Counted from the first letter of the stretch, positions 27,433-36,754 are shown. The stretch: 64,000 bases of DNA from Dietzia sp. ANT_WB102 (GCF_008369165.1 NZ_VOBA01000001.1:1083630-1147629), one strand, 5' to 3'. A program made the numbers and translations. The notes: generated by a model not told the origin, from the sequence alone.

Positions 27433-28851
27433 TCACCGTGTGGACAGGTGGGCCAGCGCGGAACGCGCCGCGTTCCATCCGGCCATCCCGTGAGCGCCCG
27501 CACCGGGTGGGGCGGCCGCAGAACAGATGTAGACCCCGGGCACTCCGGTCGAATAGGGGTCGAGGGCGACCCTGGGCCGGAAGACCAACTGTCGAGGGTC
27601 GTTGGCACCAGTCACGATATCCCCGCCCACGTAGTTGGGGTTGTGATCCTCGATTTCCTGAGTCGAGCGCGTGTGGATTTCGTGGATGCGGTCGCGGAAC
27701 CCCGGAGCGAATCGTTCAATCTGGTCGATGATTGTCTGCGTGGCATCTCCCGTCCAGCCCGCGGGTACATGGGCGTAGGTGTCTATGGGATGGAGCCCGT
27801 TCTTCGCTCGGCCGGGGTCGGCGAGCGACTGCTGGCCGACCAGGACGAATGGCCGTTCAGGCATCTCTCCCCGGACGACTTGACGCTCGGCGGCGGCGAT
27901 CTCCGCGAATGTGCCCCCCACGTGGACGGTGCCGGCCGACCGGGACGGTTCGTGGGACCACGGTATTCCGCCTTCGACCGCGAAGGCCACCTGGAATGCG
28001 GCCGGCCCGTGGCGGAACCGGCGGTAGGCGCGGTCGACCCGTCGGGGCAGCACTCCGGTGAGGATCTGTGCAGCGGCGGAGGGCGAGGTGTCCAGCATGA
28101 CGATATCCGGGTTCCCGAGCTCGCGATGGTCGCGGACGGTTATCCCGGTTTCTATCCGGCCACCGCGGGAGGTCAGCATCGTCGCTATCGTGCTGGCGAT
28201 CGTCGCTGAGCCCCCCACGGCTACCGGCCAGCCGAACCGGTGTGCGGCGGTGCCCAGTGCGACGCCGATTGCCGAGGACATCACCGATCCGAAGGGGCGG
28301 AAGGCGTGCGCGGCGACGCCTCCGAAGAGGGCCCGTGCCTCGTCGGTGTGCCACCGGCGAGCCAGCATGCTGGCGGGTAGGGCGGCATAGGCCCCGAAGC
28401 GAGCGAGGACCAGGGGGTGGTTCGGGACGTGCAGGAGGGGCTGGAGGAATTCCTCGGCGATCTGGGGGAAGCGAGCGGTGAGTGTTCCGAACATCCGCCG
28501 ATAGGATTCCCTGTCGGTGCCGAGATGCGAGGCGGTGTGGTCCACCGACTTCCAGACCGCTGCACCCCGGCCGCCGTCTAGAGGGTGCGAGTACTGGACG
28601 TCGGGGAGTGCCCACCGTAGGCCGTGGGACTCGAGATCGAATTGGCGACTGAAACCTGTATCGACGGCCAACGGGTGGAAGCCCGAACACTGGTCGTGCA
28701 GCAGGCCCGGCGAGGTCAACTCGCCGGACCTGGTGCCGCCGCCAATGGAGTCGGATGCTTCCAGGACGGTCACATCGACTCCATCGGCGGCCAGTGTCAA
28801 CGCGGCTGCCAAACCGTTCGGCCCGCTGCCGACGATGATCGCTGATGGCAT
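27433..28851 (-). CDS. CrtI/PYROXD2-like FAD-dependent oxidoreductase
   Basis: 472 residues. The N-terminal dinucleotide fold AIIVGSGPNGLAAALTLA with VLEASDSIGGGTRS is characteristic of phytoene-desaturase-like and amine-oxidase-like flavoproteins; the C-terminal PGVYICSAAAPPGAGAHGMAGWNAA is the second FAD contact. No carotenoid genes are nearby, so a different lipid or isoprenoid substrate is likely. Only 4 bp from the DUF3556 gene, so co-transcribed with it. Confidence 0.85.
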   Translation of the reverse strand: MPSAIIVGSGPNGLAAALTLAADGVDVTVLEASDSIGGGTRSGELTSPGLLHDQCSGFHPLAVDTGFSRQFDLESHGLRWALPDVQYSHPLDGGRGAAVWKSVDHTASHLGTDRESYRRMFGTLTARFPQIAEEFLQPLLHVPNHPLVLARFGAYAALPASMLARRWHTDEARALFGGVAAHAFRPFGSVMSSAIGVALGTAAHRFGWPVAVGGSATIASTIATMLTSRGGRIETGITVRDHRELGNPDIVMLDTSPSAAAQILTGVLPRRVDRAYRRFRHGPAAFQVAFAVEGGIPWSHEPSRSAGTVHVGGTFAEIAAAERQVVRGEMPERPFVLVGQQSLADPGRAKNGLHPIDTYAHVPAGWTGDATQTIIDQIERFAPGFRDRIHEIHTRSTQEIEDHNPNYVGGDIVTGANDPRQLVFRPRVALDPYSTGVPGVYICSAAAPPGAGAHGMAGWNAARSALAHLSTR

Positions 28852-28855
28852 GAAC

Positions 28856-30736
28856 TCAGCTCGATCCGACTGTGGACTCGTCGAGACCGGTCGCAGGGGA
28901 CCTGTCAGCGAGCGGGCCTTCGGCGCCCGGCGAGGCGGGGACCGACGAAGACGCGCGCTGATCGGCCGGCAGATACTCGGGATGACGCCAGGTCACCGTG
29001 TAGGGGATGGGCCCGTTCGGCAGCCACGGCTGCTCCTTGACGACGTCCCGGACGTCGTAGTGACCACGTTCCACCACACCGAGCGCCGCGTCGATCACGC
29101 GGTATTCAATGGTCTTCTTGTGTAGCGGCTGCGACTCGGTCCACACGCTGATGAACTCTCCCGGGGCGAAGTTGCACCGCTTCTGCACGGCCGCGATAGT
29201 CCGCTCGTCGAACAGGTGGCCGTCGCCGAACTGCCAGCCCGAGAAGAAGGTGCACATGACCTCGCCCTCGCGGAACCGGTAGTTCTCCATGCTGTCCAGG
29301 TGGTCCGGGAAGATCGACATGTGGCCGCGGCCCTGGGTGTTCATCATTCGGAACGCCGTGGTCTTCTGCAGGAACATTTCCGCGCCCGCCTCCCCGAACA
29401 GGGCCGAGAGCTGGTGCTTCGGTGATGTCATGGAGGTGACGAACTCCGGATTGTCCAGTTTGGCCTCGCAGCCATTGTTGCGGAACGCCATGGTGGAGTT
29501 CGCCCAGTTTCCCGCGTACTGCCGCATCGAGATGAGGAACGAGATCTTGTCCGGGCGGAAATTGCCGATCAGCGGCCCCGTGAGCGTCAGTACCGCTGCG
29601 CCCACCACAACCCACACACTGCTGGCGTCCCAGAGGGCGTAACCGTCGCCGTTGAAGAAGCCCAGGAAGACGATCGGCGTCGCGAAGACGTAGAAGAGGT
29701 TCCATTCCTGCGGCATGGCCAGGGCGAACATGGAGTAGATGAAGACGTGGAAGCACATCATGAACGCTGCCGCCAGGACCGCGACGGTCCAGTTGGTGGT
29801 GAACAGCAGGATGATGGGGACTACGAACTCGACGATCGTGCCCAGGACGTGCGCGGCGAACCAGGCGACCTTGGTGGGCATGAGATCCTCGGGCGCGTTG
29901 CGGTAGAGCGACCGGCGCAGCGTCTTGGACTTCACCAGCGGGCCGTTGGTGAGCATCGTCTGCACTGTGGGCGTGAAGTGGACACCGATCTTGGACAGGA
30001 ACGCGCCCCACCAGACGGCGAACATCGCGATCTTGGCCACGATGATCATGTCCACGGTGCCGCCGCCGTAGAGCGTGAGGACGCCGAAGCCGAGCATGAT
30101 CACCGAGTACTGCTCCGGGCGCGAGGCCAGGAACGTCACCCGGTCACGCAGCCCCATGATCATCTGCAACGCGACATACGTGATGAACGGCCAGGCCGGG
30201 ACGAGGCCCGCCTCACTGTAGGCGGCAGCGGTCTGCTGGCCCGGCAGGACCAGGCCCAGCACGAGGGTGGCGAGCATCGCGGCGTACAACGCGACGTCGA
30301 TTCCCCGGCGCTCGTCACCCTTGGTCAACGGCACCTTGTCCGGCCACGGCGGCAGCCGCAACGTGCCGGTCCGCATCCAGTACCGGTAACCGGCGGTGTT
30401 GGGCTTGAACTTGAAGGCCAGCGGCCCCCACGATTCGTTGAACCCGGTGGCGGACCACAGGATCACCCAGATCATGGCCTTTTGATAAACGATGAGCTCG
30501 CCCCACCACGCACCGATATCGGTGAGCGGCAGGCCCGGCGTCGACAGACCGATGGCGAGCCACCCGCCGAGGAAGAAGAACAGCCCCTTGATGAGGTACA
30601 TCGAGTGCATGATCTTCGGGGCGCCGAAGCCGTATTCAACCCAGTGTTGGGCGAGGAGCTTCATCCGCTCCATTACCGGGATCGACTCGAACTTCTCCGG
30701 GTCGATATCGGGTACGTCGGCTTGGAGAAATGCCAT
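28856..30736 (-). CDS. DUF3556 multi-pass membrane protein
   Basis: 626 residues starting MAFLQADVPDIDPEKFE, a start typical of DUF3556 proteins of mycobacteria and relatives. About nine to eleven membrane segments occupy residues 45-400; a soluble C-terminal part (about 400-600) contains FREGEVMCTFFSGWQFGDGHLFDE. The biochemical role of the family is unknown to me. It lies between an acyl-CoA ligase and a flavin oxidoreductase in one operon, which suggests a membrane step in processing of a lipid or hydrophobic acid. Confidence 0.85.
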   Translation of the reverse strand: MAFLQADVPDIDPEKFESIPVMERMKLLAQHWVEYGFGAPKIMHSMYLIKGLFFFLGGWLAIGLSTPGLPLTDIGAWWGELIVYQKAMIWVILWSATGFNESWGPLAFKFKPNTAGYRYWMRTGTLRLPPWPDKVPLTKGDERRGIDVALYAAMLATLVLGLVLPGQQTAAAYSEAGLVPAWPFITYVALQMIMGLRDRVTFLASRPEQYSVIMLGFGVLTLYGGGTVDMIIVAKIAMFAVWWGAFLSKIGVHFTPTVQTMLTNGPLVKSKTLRRSLYRNAPEDLMPTKVAWFAAHVLGTIVEFVVPIILLFTTNWTVAVLAAAFMMCFHVFIYSMFALAMPQEWNLFYVFATPIVFLGFFNGDGYALWDASSVWVVVGAAVLTLTGPLIGNFRPDKISFLISMRQYAGNWANSTMAFRNNGCEAKLDNPEFVTSMTSPKHQLSALFGEAGAEMFLQKTTAFRMMNTQGRGHMSIFPDHLDSMENYRFREGEVMCTFFSGWQFGDGHLFDERTIAAVQKRCNFAPGEFISVWTESQPLHKKTIEYRVIDAALGVVERGHYDVRDVVKEQPWLPNGPIPYTVTWRHPEYLPADQRASSSVPASPGAEGPLADRSPATGLDESTVGSS

Positions 30737-30790
30737 TGGTACTCCTTCGTTTAAGTCGAGGGGTCTTGAGGGGTAGGGGACGGGTCGAGG

Positions 30791-32248
30791 TCAGGCGGCG
30801 AACGACGCCCGGAGTCCGGGCTTGTCGATCTTTCCGACCGGGTTCTTGGGTAGTTCGGGCGTGATCTCCACGTGCACGGGAACCTTCACGCGGGTGAGGT
30901 GCTCACGGCAGTGGTCGATCACGGCCTCAGGGGTCAGCTCGGCGTCGGGGTAGGGGACCACGAACGCCACGGGGACCTCGCCCATCACGTCGTCAGGTCG
31001 GCCGACTACAGCGACTTCGAGCACCCCCGGCAAACTGCCGATGGCGTTCTCGATTTCCTTGGGGTAAATGTTCTCCCCGCCGCGGATGATCATGTCCTTG
31101 AGCCGGTCGACAATACTGAGGTAGCCGTCCTCGTCGAGCCGGCCCAGGTCTCCGGTACGGACCCAGCCGTCAACGATCGTCTCTGCAGTGGCCTCCGGCA
31201 TGTTGAGGTAACCGGCCATCACTACTGGCCCGGTAATCAACACCTCCCCGGTCTGTCCGGTGGGCACGTCCTGCAGGGAGTCGTCGACGATCCTTATGCG
31301 CTGACCGGGCAGTGCCGGCCCCACTGTGCCGGGTTTGCGGGGGCCGTCGATCGGGTTGATCGAGGAGGCACATGTCGCCTCGGTCAGGCCGTACCCCTCC
31401 AGGATGGGCACGTCGAAGAATTCTTCGGCTGCGGCGAGTAGTTCTCGTGTGGCAGGTGCCGCTCCGCAGACCGCGAAGCGGAGTGAGGACATGTCCGGCC
31501 GCCTGCCCTCTGCCTTGGTGAGCAGGAGTGCGTAGATGGTGGGCACGGCGGAAAAGTATGTCGGCCGCAAGTGTTCGACGGCGTCGTAGAATTCCTGGGC
31601 GTTGAACCCGGGCATGATCGTCAACTGCGCGCCGACCTGCAGGGGAGTAAGCAGGCTCACCATCAGAGCGTTGGCGTGAAACAGCGGTAGGACTAGTAGG
31701 CAGTGGTCCTCGGCCGTCATGGCCATCGTCTCGGCCATCGTCCGGGACATGGCCGTGGTATTGGCATGGGTGATCATGACGCCCTTGGGGCGCCCGGTGG
31801 ACCCGCTGGTGTAAATGACCAAGGCGAGGTCGTCGTCGGCAAGGTCGACGGGGTCGAGTTCGGTGCCATCGCCCGACGTTCTTAGGTCATCGACGCTAAT
31901 CGTCTGGCGCCCTCCTGAGGGGGACTCAGAGCTGGAATTCACGACGAGGGCGGCCCCGGCGTCATTGATCTGGTGGGCGGCCTCGTCGTGGGTGAAGTTC
32001 GGATTGATCGGGGTGGCGGCGGCTCCGAGGTACCACGCAGCGAAAATGGAGACCACCAGCTCGCTCCGGTTGGGGAGCATCACGGCCACGACATCTCCCC
32101 TGGTGACGCCCTGGTCGCGGAACTGGGCCGCAACTGCGGTCACTTTCCTGTCAAGCTCGACGAACGACATCTGCGTCGCATCGTCGCGGATCGCGGGGGC
32201 GTCACCGAACCGTTGCGCCAGCACTCTCGGTAGGTATCCGGGTTGCAC
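30791..32248 (-). CDS. Acyl-CoA synthetase, AMP-binding
   Basis: 485 residues from GTG, with GAGGAG six bases upstream. ANL-family motifs are complete: P-loop YTSGSTGRPKGVMITH, YGLTEATC, the hinge TGDLGRLDEDGYLSIVDRLKD and RGGENIYPKEIE, and C-terminal PKNPVGKIDKPGLR with the catalytic Lys. It should activate a carboxylic acid with ATP and CoA. First gene of the operon running down to 26079, so it probably commits the substrate to the pathway. Confidence 0.9.
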   Translation of the reverse strand: MQPGYLPRVLAQRFGDAPAIRDDATQMSFVELDRKVTAVAAQFRDQGVTRGDVVAVMLPNRSELVVSIFAAWYLGAAATPINPNFTHDEAAHQINDAGAALVVNSSSESPSGGRQTISVDDLRTSGDGTELDPVDLADDDLALVIYTSGSTGRPKGVMITHANTTAMSRTMAETMAMTAEDHCLLVLPLFHANALMVSLLTPLQVGAQLTIMPGFNAQEFYDAVEHLRPTYFSAVPTIYALLLTKAEGRRPDMSSLRFAVCGAAPATRELLAAAEEFFDVPILEGYGLTEATCASSINPIDGPRKPGTVGPALPGQRIRIVDDSLQDVPTGQTGEVLITGPVVMAGYLNMPEATAETIVDGWVRTGDLGRLDEDGYLSIVDRLKDMIIRGGENIYPKEIENAIGSLPGVLEVAVVGRPDDVMGEVPVAFVVPYPDAELTPEAVIDHCREHLTRVKVPVHVEITPELPKNPVGKIDKPGLRASFAA

Positions 32249-32416
32249 ATCGACTCCTCATCGGTGGGCTTATGTGATCTTGGACACTACGCAGTGCGGA
32301 CAGTAGGTACATCGGCAGATGTGACGAAGTACACGAAGTTCGTAGTGCATCGTGCACAGTGGGGCGCGCCTAGCTCGCGGTGTGTCGCCGTGGCTGCGGG
32401 GCCATCCGGAAAGACG

Positions 32417-32453
32417 ACTGCGGGGCACCTCCGTGGTGGAGGTGCCCCGCAGT
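32417..32453 (-). terminator. Hairpin terminator downstream of tRNA-Gly
   Basis: A perfect 16-bp stem (32417-32432 with 32438-32453; core GCGGGGCACCTCC) and a 5-nt loop, 21 bp beyond the tRNA 3' end. The stretch 32249-32416 between it and the acyl-CoA ligase is otherwise only promoter-like sequence. Confidence 0.85.
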
Positions 32454-32473
32454 GGAGGGCCCGATTCGGGTAG

Positions 32474-32547
32474 TGGAGCCGATGACGGGAATCGAACCCG
32501 CGCTGTCTGCTTGGGAAGCAGAAGTTCTACCATTGAACTACATCGGC
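32474..32547 (-). tRNA. tRNA-Gly (anticodon CCC)
   Basis: On the minus strand the acceptor arms GCCGATG and CATCGGC pair fully, followed by discriminator T and an encoded CCA. The D arm has GTTCAATGGTAGAAC, the anticodon stem-loop is TCTGC-TTCCCAA-GCAGA and the T arm is GCGGGTTCGATTCCCGT. The anticodon CCC reads GGG. 74 nt including CCA. It stands alone. Confidence 0.97.
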
Positions 32548-32608
32548 AGTGCCTGCTGGAGGCCGGTTCAGATTAGCACGAGCCCCGCCAGCCGCATCGG
32601 AGGCGGGG

Positions 32609-32872
32609 TCATCTCCCGGCGGACTTGCGCTTCGCGCCGGGGGTCATGGGCCGCTTGGGCTGGGCGAGTGACGCGCGGGGGACGAAGCCGAACGCCACGC
32701 CACCAATCACCGCCACCGCGATCGCCCCGATGAGCCACGGCGTGACCGATCCCCCGCTGGTGATCCCCATCAGCGCGATGAGTACAGCGACGCCGACGCA
32801 CACCCACGACCACTGGGTCCAGCGCCAGATGTACTTCGAGGGCTCTTCCCTGAACTCGTTCATGGAACCCAT
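32609..32872 (-). CDS. Small two-helix membrane protein
   Basis: 87 residues. Two hydrophobic segments (about 21-38 WSWVCVGVAVLIALMGIT and 44-64) are followed by a basic tail (KRPMTPGAKRKSAGR). No recognised family; small actinobacterial membrane proteins of this layout are common. A second in-frame ATG three codons later is an alternative start. Confidence 0.7.
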   Translation of the reverse strand: MGSMNEFREEPSKYIWRWTQWSWVCVGVAVLIALMGITSGGSVTPWLIGAIAVAVIGGVAFGFVPRASLAQPKRPMTPGAKRKSAGR

Positions 32873-33081
32873 TTCACCACGTCAGCCGGGGTCGGCGCAT
32901 ATCTGCGGACGCTGTCGGGGGGCCCTCGCCGCGCCGGTCGGTCGGAGATGTGGCAGGTCTCACGTGGTTTCGGCGGGCGATTCGGGAACGAACGAGGCCC
33001 ATCATGCGCTGAAATGGAGAGCAGTCCGTTTTGTGCGGCCGGGCGTCCGGTCGGCGGGCGCAACCTTGCAGGAGGTGCGTG

Positions 33082-33900
33082 GTGGACGTGGATGACCTCA
33101 CGGAGCGATCAGTCGCCGAGCGGGTGCGAACAGTGCTCGCCAGAGGTGCGGCAGGGACGGTCGAGGCCGGGGTCCTCAGGCGGCCCCTGCGCTCTGCGCG
33201 GGTCCGGGACGACGGCGTCGTCGTCCTGGTAGTCGACGTGGCGGGCGTGTCTCGCGACGCTGGCAACGCCGATCGGGTCGTGGGCACTGGCGCTGCCGCG
33301 ACCGTCGAGATTGTCGACACGGTGTGCACCGGTCGGTGCCGGTCGTCCGCGTCGCGCCCATCATTCGCCCTCGACGGCCGCGCCGCGTCAGGGTCGGAAC
33401 GTGATGGGGAGTGCGACGACGAGTGCGCTGTGGCCCGGGGTGTGGTCACTCTCTCGGGTATCGTGACCGCCTCTTCTGCAGCACGCAGGCGCAGGTTGGT
33501 CACCGCCGACGGCGGCGGGGCAGGCTCGACCGGGGAGGGTGGAACTCTCCAGCTGAGCGAACTGCAGCCCCTGGAGATCACGTACCTCACGTCGGATGGG
33601 GTGCACATGGTTGCGCGTGCGGATCTCGCCGCCGCCGCGGTCGACCCGATCGGTGTGGACGAGCAGGTGTGGTTGCGCCGATTGGCGTCCGATGCCGGCC
33701 TCGCAGCTCGACTCGCGTTGCGTGCCGGGCGGCAGATCGCGGGCACGCAACCCCGCATCGTGGCGATAGATCGACGCGGGATCGATCTCATGATCGGCTC
33801 GACCGCTGGCGTGTTCGGCGAGCGTGTCCGTCTGCCGTTCGCGCAGGTCTGCAGCAATTCCGATGAGGTATTGGCCGAGCTGGCAACGCTGTCGAGCTAG
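33082..33900 (+). CDS. DUF2470-like protein
   Basis: 272 residues from a GTG six bases behind AGGAGG. The C-terminal ~75 residues (RQIAGTQPRIVAIDRRGIDL ... ERVRLPFAQ) match the DUF2470 pattern of an aliphatic strand, 'hDR-GhDh', then 'hRLPF', as found at the C-terminus of HugZ-like heme-utilisation proteins. The N-terminal part is poorly conserved and has a Cys-rich patch (CTGRCRS, CDDEC). It is clearly related to the protein encoded at 34069-34845, which lies behind an iron box. Heme or iron-linked function is inferred from family and context. Confidence 0.7.
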   Translation: MDVDDLTERSVAERVRTVLARGAAGTVEAGVLRRPLRSARVRDDGVVVLVVDVAGVSRDAGNADRVVGTGAAATVEIVDTVCTGRCRSSASRPSFALDGRAASGSERDGECDDECAVARGVVTLSGIVTASSAARRRRLVTADGGGAGSTGEGGTLQLSELQPLEITYLTSDGVHMVARADLAAAAVDPIGVDEQVWLRRLASDAGLAARLALRAGRQIAGTQPRIVAIDRRGIDLMIGSTAGVFGERVRLPFAQVCSNSDEVLAELATLSS

Positions 33901-33937
33901 GTCTGGGCGCACTAATTCCCCAAAAGCCCTTGCGTCG

Positions 33938-33956
33938 AAGGTAAGCCTTACCTAAA
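33938..33956. promoter_or_regulatory. DtxR/IdeR iron box
   Basis: GAAGGTAAGCCTTACCTAA matches 15 of 19 positions of the iron box TTAGGTTAGCCTAACCTAA and is itself a near-palindrome (AGGTAAG-CCTTACCT). It lies 113 bp upstream of the DUF2470-like gene at 34069. Iron-dependent repression of that gene is the direct reading. Confidence 0.85.
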
Positions 33957-33993
33957 TTCACTGTTGCGGGTAGTCACGTCCCCGCGTCGGTTC

Positions 33994-34036
33994 TTTCCGT
34001 TCCGGCGCCGCTGAATCACAGGCGCCGGAACGGAAA
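33994..34036 (+). other. Strong hairpin between iron box and DUF2470-like gene
   Basis: A perfect 16-bp stem (33994-34009 with 34021-34036) and an 11-nt loop. The right arm ends in GGAAAA rather than a T run on the plus strand. It sits downstream of the iron box and 32 bp before the next start codon, so it would be in the leader of an iron-box-driven transcript. It could equally be the terminator of the upstream gene. Confidence 0.75.
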
Positions 34037-34068
34037 AGACCGGGACCGCGACGACGAGAGGGTAAGGC

Positions 34069-34845
34069 ATGCGATCACTGGTGGGACCCGTTCCTGAGCC
34101 TGCCGAGCGGGCGTGCTCGGCCCTGCGGCGTTGCCCGAGGGCCACACTGGACCCGGGCACCACGACCACAATGGCTCCGGCTCCGGTCGCACTCGTGCAT
34201 CAGGTCCCGGGAACGAGCCACCTCAACCTGGTCATCCCGACGGCCGACGCCACCGCCATCGGCTCCGGGGGAGTGCGGGCGCGCCTCGAGGTCGTCGACG
34301 AGATCCTCGGAGGTGCAGCTCAGGGCCGGCGCCGCCGTTTCGCCGTCGTCGAAGGGCGAGTCGACCAGCTCAGCACGGGCGCCCAACGCCACACCGCCAC
34401 CCACATCGCGCGCGACCTCCCCGACTCGGCACTCCTGGGCGTCGGGTCCGACTCCACCCTCGTCCGGCTCCGGGCGGAACGGATCCTGCTCACCGACGAC
34501 GACGGCGTCACCGACATCGCCCCCGACGACCTCGCCACTTCCGGGCCCGACCCCTTCACCGACCTCGAGGGACACTGGCTAGACCACCTCAACGACCCGC
34601 GCTGCCAGGTGGTCCCGCGGATCGCACTGCGCGTCTGTCGCTGCCTACCCGCCGTTCGCCCCCTCCTGGTGGGCATCGACCGCGCCGGAGTCGACATCGA
34701 ACTGGTAGACCGCGAGAATCGCGTCCGTCGCGCGCGGCTGCCGTTCGCCGAGGCGTGCACGTGCGTCACCGAGCTGGGTACCCAGCTCCGTCTGCTCGCC
34801 GGGGGCTCGCGGTACCCTCAGGACCGTGCTGCTCTCCGACCGTGA
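34069..34845 (+). CDS. Iron-box-controlled DUF2470-like protein
   Basis: 258 residues from ATG behind GAGAGG. The N-terminal half resembles a pyridoxamine-oxidase-like split barrel in outline ([29 protein letters not shown]), and the C-terminal part (about 168-250: [13 protein letters not shown] ... [16 protein letters not shown] ... RARLPFAEA) is a DUF2470 domain as in HugZ-type heme-degrading or heme-binding proteins. A Cys-Val-Cys pair near the end (EACTCVTE) is notable. With the iron box upstream, a role in heme-iron use is likely but not shown. It overlaps dcd by 20 bp. Confidence 0.75.
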   Translation: MRSLVGPVPEPAERACSALRRCPRATLDPGTTTTMAPAPVALVHQVPGTSHLNLVIPTADATAIGSGGVRARLEVVDEILGGAAQGRRRRFAVVEGRVDQLSTGAQRHTATHIARDLPDSALLGVGSDSTLVRLRAERILLTDDDGVTDIAPDDLATSGPDPFTDLEGHWLDHLNDPRCQVVPRIALRVCRCLPAVRPLLVGIDRAGVDIELVDRENRVRRARLPFAEACTCVTELGTQLRLLAGGSRYPQDRAALRP

Positions 34846-35389
34846 CCTTCGTGCCGAGCTCGCCGACGGGCGGCTGGGCATCGACCCGCTCGACCCCGAG
34901 CTCATCCAACCGTCGAGCATCGACGTCCGCCTGGACCGGATGTTCCGCGTCTTCAACAACTCGCGCTACACCCACATCGACCCCGCCCAGCAGCAAGACG
35001 AGCTGACCGAGCTGGTCGAGGTCGCAGACGGCGACCCCTTTGTCCTCCATCCGGGCGAGTTCGTCCTGGGTGCCACACTAGAGCGGCTACACCTGCCAAA
35101 CGACCTGGCCGGACGGCTCGAAGGCAAGTCCTCGCTCGGCCGACTCGGGCTGCTCACCCACTCCACCGCCGGGTTCATCGACCCCGGCTTCGACGGCCAC
35201 ATCACCCTGGAACTGTCGAACGTGGCGAACCTGCCCATCACCCTGTGGCCCGGGATGAAGATCGGCCAGCTATGCCTGTTCCGGCTCTCCAGCCCCGCAG
35301 AAACCCCGTACGGCAGCGCCGCAGTGGGCTCGAAATACCAGGGTCAACGCGGCCCCACCGCGTCCAAGGCGTACCTCAACTTCCAGTGA
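34826..35389 (+). CDS. dcd: dCTP deaminase
   Basis: 187 residues. Family blocks: [43 protein letters not shown] (substrate site with the catalytic Glu) and [11 protein letters not shown] at the C-terminus. It deaminates dCTP for dTMP synthesis; actinobacterial members are often bifunctional, producing dUMP directly. Start is GTG within the end of the preceding gene, so expression may be coupled to that iron-regulated gene, which would be unusual for dcd; an internal promoter is possible. Confidence 0.95.
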   Translation: MLLSDRDLRAELADGRLGIDPLDPELIQPSSIDVRLDRMFRVFNNSRYTHIDPAQQQDELTELVEVADGDPFVLHPGEFVLGATLERLHLPNDLAGRLEGKSSLGRLGLLTHSTAGFIDPGFDGHITLELSNVANLPITLWPGMKIGQLCLFRLSSPAETPYGSAAVGSKYQGQRGPTASKAYLNFQ

Positions 35390-35429
35390 GACGGCGGTTG
35401 GTCGGAGTCCGCGCGGCTGGCCGCGACCG

Positions 35430-36683
35430 CTACTGGCGGTAGGACGACAGGAAGTTGCCGATCCGCTCGATCGCCACGCCCAGGTCGCGGGCCGGAGGCA
35501 GTGTGACGACGCGGAAGTGGTCGGGATCCGGCCAGTTGAAGCCCGTGCCCTGGGTGATGAGGATCCGCTCGCGCTCGAGCAGATCCAGGGCGAACTGCCG
35601 GTCGTCACGGATCTCGTGGACGTTCGGGTCCAGCTTGGGAAAGACGTAGAGCGCGCCCATCGGACGGACGCAGCTCACTCCCGGTATCGAGTTGAGCTTC
35701 TCCCACGCGATGCCCCGCTGCTCGTGCAATCGGCCCCCGGGCTCGATGAGCTCGTTGATCGACTGATACCCGCCGAGGGCCACCTGGATCGCATGCTGCG
35801 CCGGCACATTGGGACACAGTCGGGTGGACGCCAGCAGTTCCAGTCCCTCGAGGAACCCGGCGGCGTGCGCCTTGGGCCCTGTGATCGCCACCCAGCCCGC
35901 CCGGTACCCGGCCACCCGGTACGTCTTGGACAAGCCGTTGAAGGTGAGCACCAGCAGGTCGTGGGCGAGGGTGGCGATCGAGGTGTGCTCGGCCTCGTCG
36001 TAGATGATCCGGTCGTAGATCTCGTCCGCGAGAATGAGCAGGCTGTGTTCGCGTGCGAGGTCGACGATCCCCTGCAGGACCTCCCGCGAGTACACCGCGC
36101 CGGTCGGATTGTTGGGGTTGATCACCACTATCGCCTTGGTGCGTGGCGTGATCTTGGAGGCGATATCCTCCAGCGACGGGTTCCAGCCATCCTCCTCGTC
36201 CGAGAGGTAGTGGACGGGCTTGCCACCCGCGAGCGAGGTCATGGCCGTCCACAACGGGTAGTCGGGGGCCGGGATGAGGACCTCGTCGCCGTCGTCGAGA
36301 AGAGCCTGCATGGTCATCGTGATGAGTTCGGAGACGCCGTTGCCCAAGAAGATGTCATTGACGCTGAGGCGGGGAAAGTCGGGCACCAGCTCATAGCGGG
36401 TGAAGATCGCCCGCCGCGCCGACAGGATGCCCTTGGACTCCGAATAACCCTGCGCGTGGGGGAGTGCGGCGATCATGTCGCGCATGATCACATCCGGGGC
36501 CTCGAAACCGAACGGCGCGGGGTTTCCGATGTTCAGCTTGAGGATGCGATGCCCCTCGGCCTCGAGCTGATTGGCCCTGGCCAGCACCGGCCCGCGGATC
36601 TCGTAGAGGACGTCCTTGAGCTTCGAGGACTGATCGAGCGTGCGCGGCTGGCGGAGCGTGCGTCCCGTGGTCTCAGGCGTCAT
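35430..36683 (-). CDS. alaT: Alanine (aspartate-family) aminotransferase
   Basis: 417 residues from MTPETTGRTL; the longer frame would overlap the next gene. Class I fold-type I aminotransferase motifs: NIGNPAPFGFE, YSESKGILSARRAI, INPNNPTGAVYS, ADEIYDRIIYD and the PLP lysine in LTFNGLSKTYRVAGYRAGW. The sequence is the AlaT type (M. tuberculosis Rv0337c, annotated aspC), transferring amino groups between alanine and 2-oxoglutarate. In M. tuberculosis it neighbours Rv0338c, whose homologue lies at 39820-42990; here a GAF regulator and a monooxygenase separate the two. Confidence 0.92.
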   Translation of the reverse strand: MTPETTGRTLRQPRTLDQSSKLKDVLYEIRGPVLARANQLEAEGHRILKLNIGNPAPFGFEAPDVIMRDMIAALPHAQGYSESKGILSARRAIFTRYELVPDFPRLSVNDIFLGNGVSELITMTMQALLDDGDEVLIPAPDYPLWTAMTSLAGGKPVHYLSDEEDGWNPSLEDIASKITPRTKAIVVINPNNPTGAVYSREVLQGIVDLAREHSLLILADEIYDRIIYDEAEHTSIATLAHDLLVLTFNGLSKTYRVAGYRAGWVAITGPKAHAAGFLEGLELLASTRLCPNVPAQHAIQVALGGYQSINELIEPGGRLHEQRGIAWEKLNSIPGVSCVRPMGALYVFPKLDPNVHEIRDDRQFALDLLERERILITQGTGFNWPDPDHFRVVTLPPARDLGVAIERIGNFLSSYRQ

Positions 36684-36754
36684 ACTTTGCGATTGTGCCA
36701 CCTTGGCCTGCGTGTCCGGTGTCACGGACTGGGCTACTCGCGCCCGGCGTGCGG

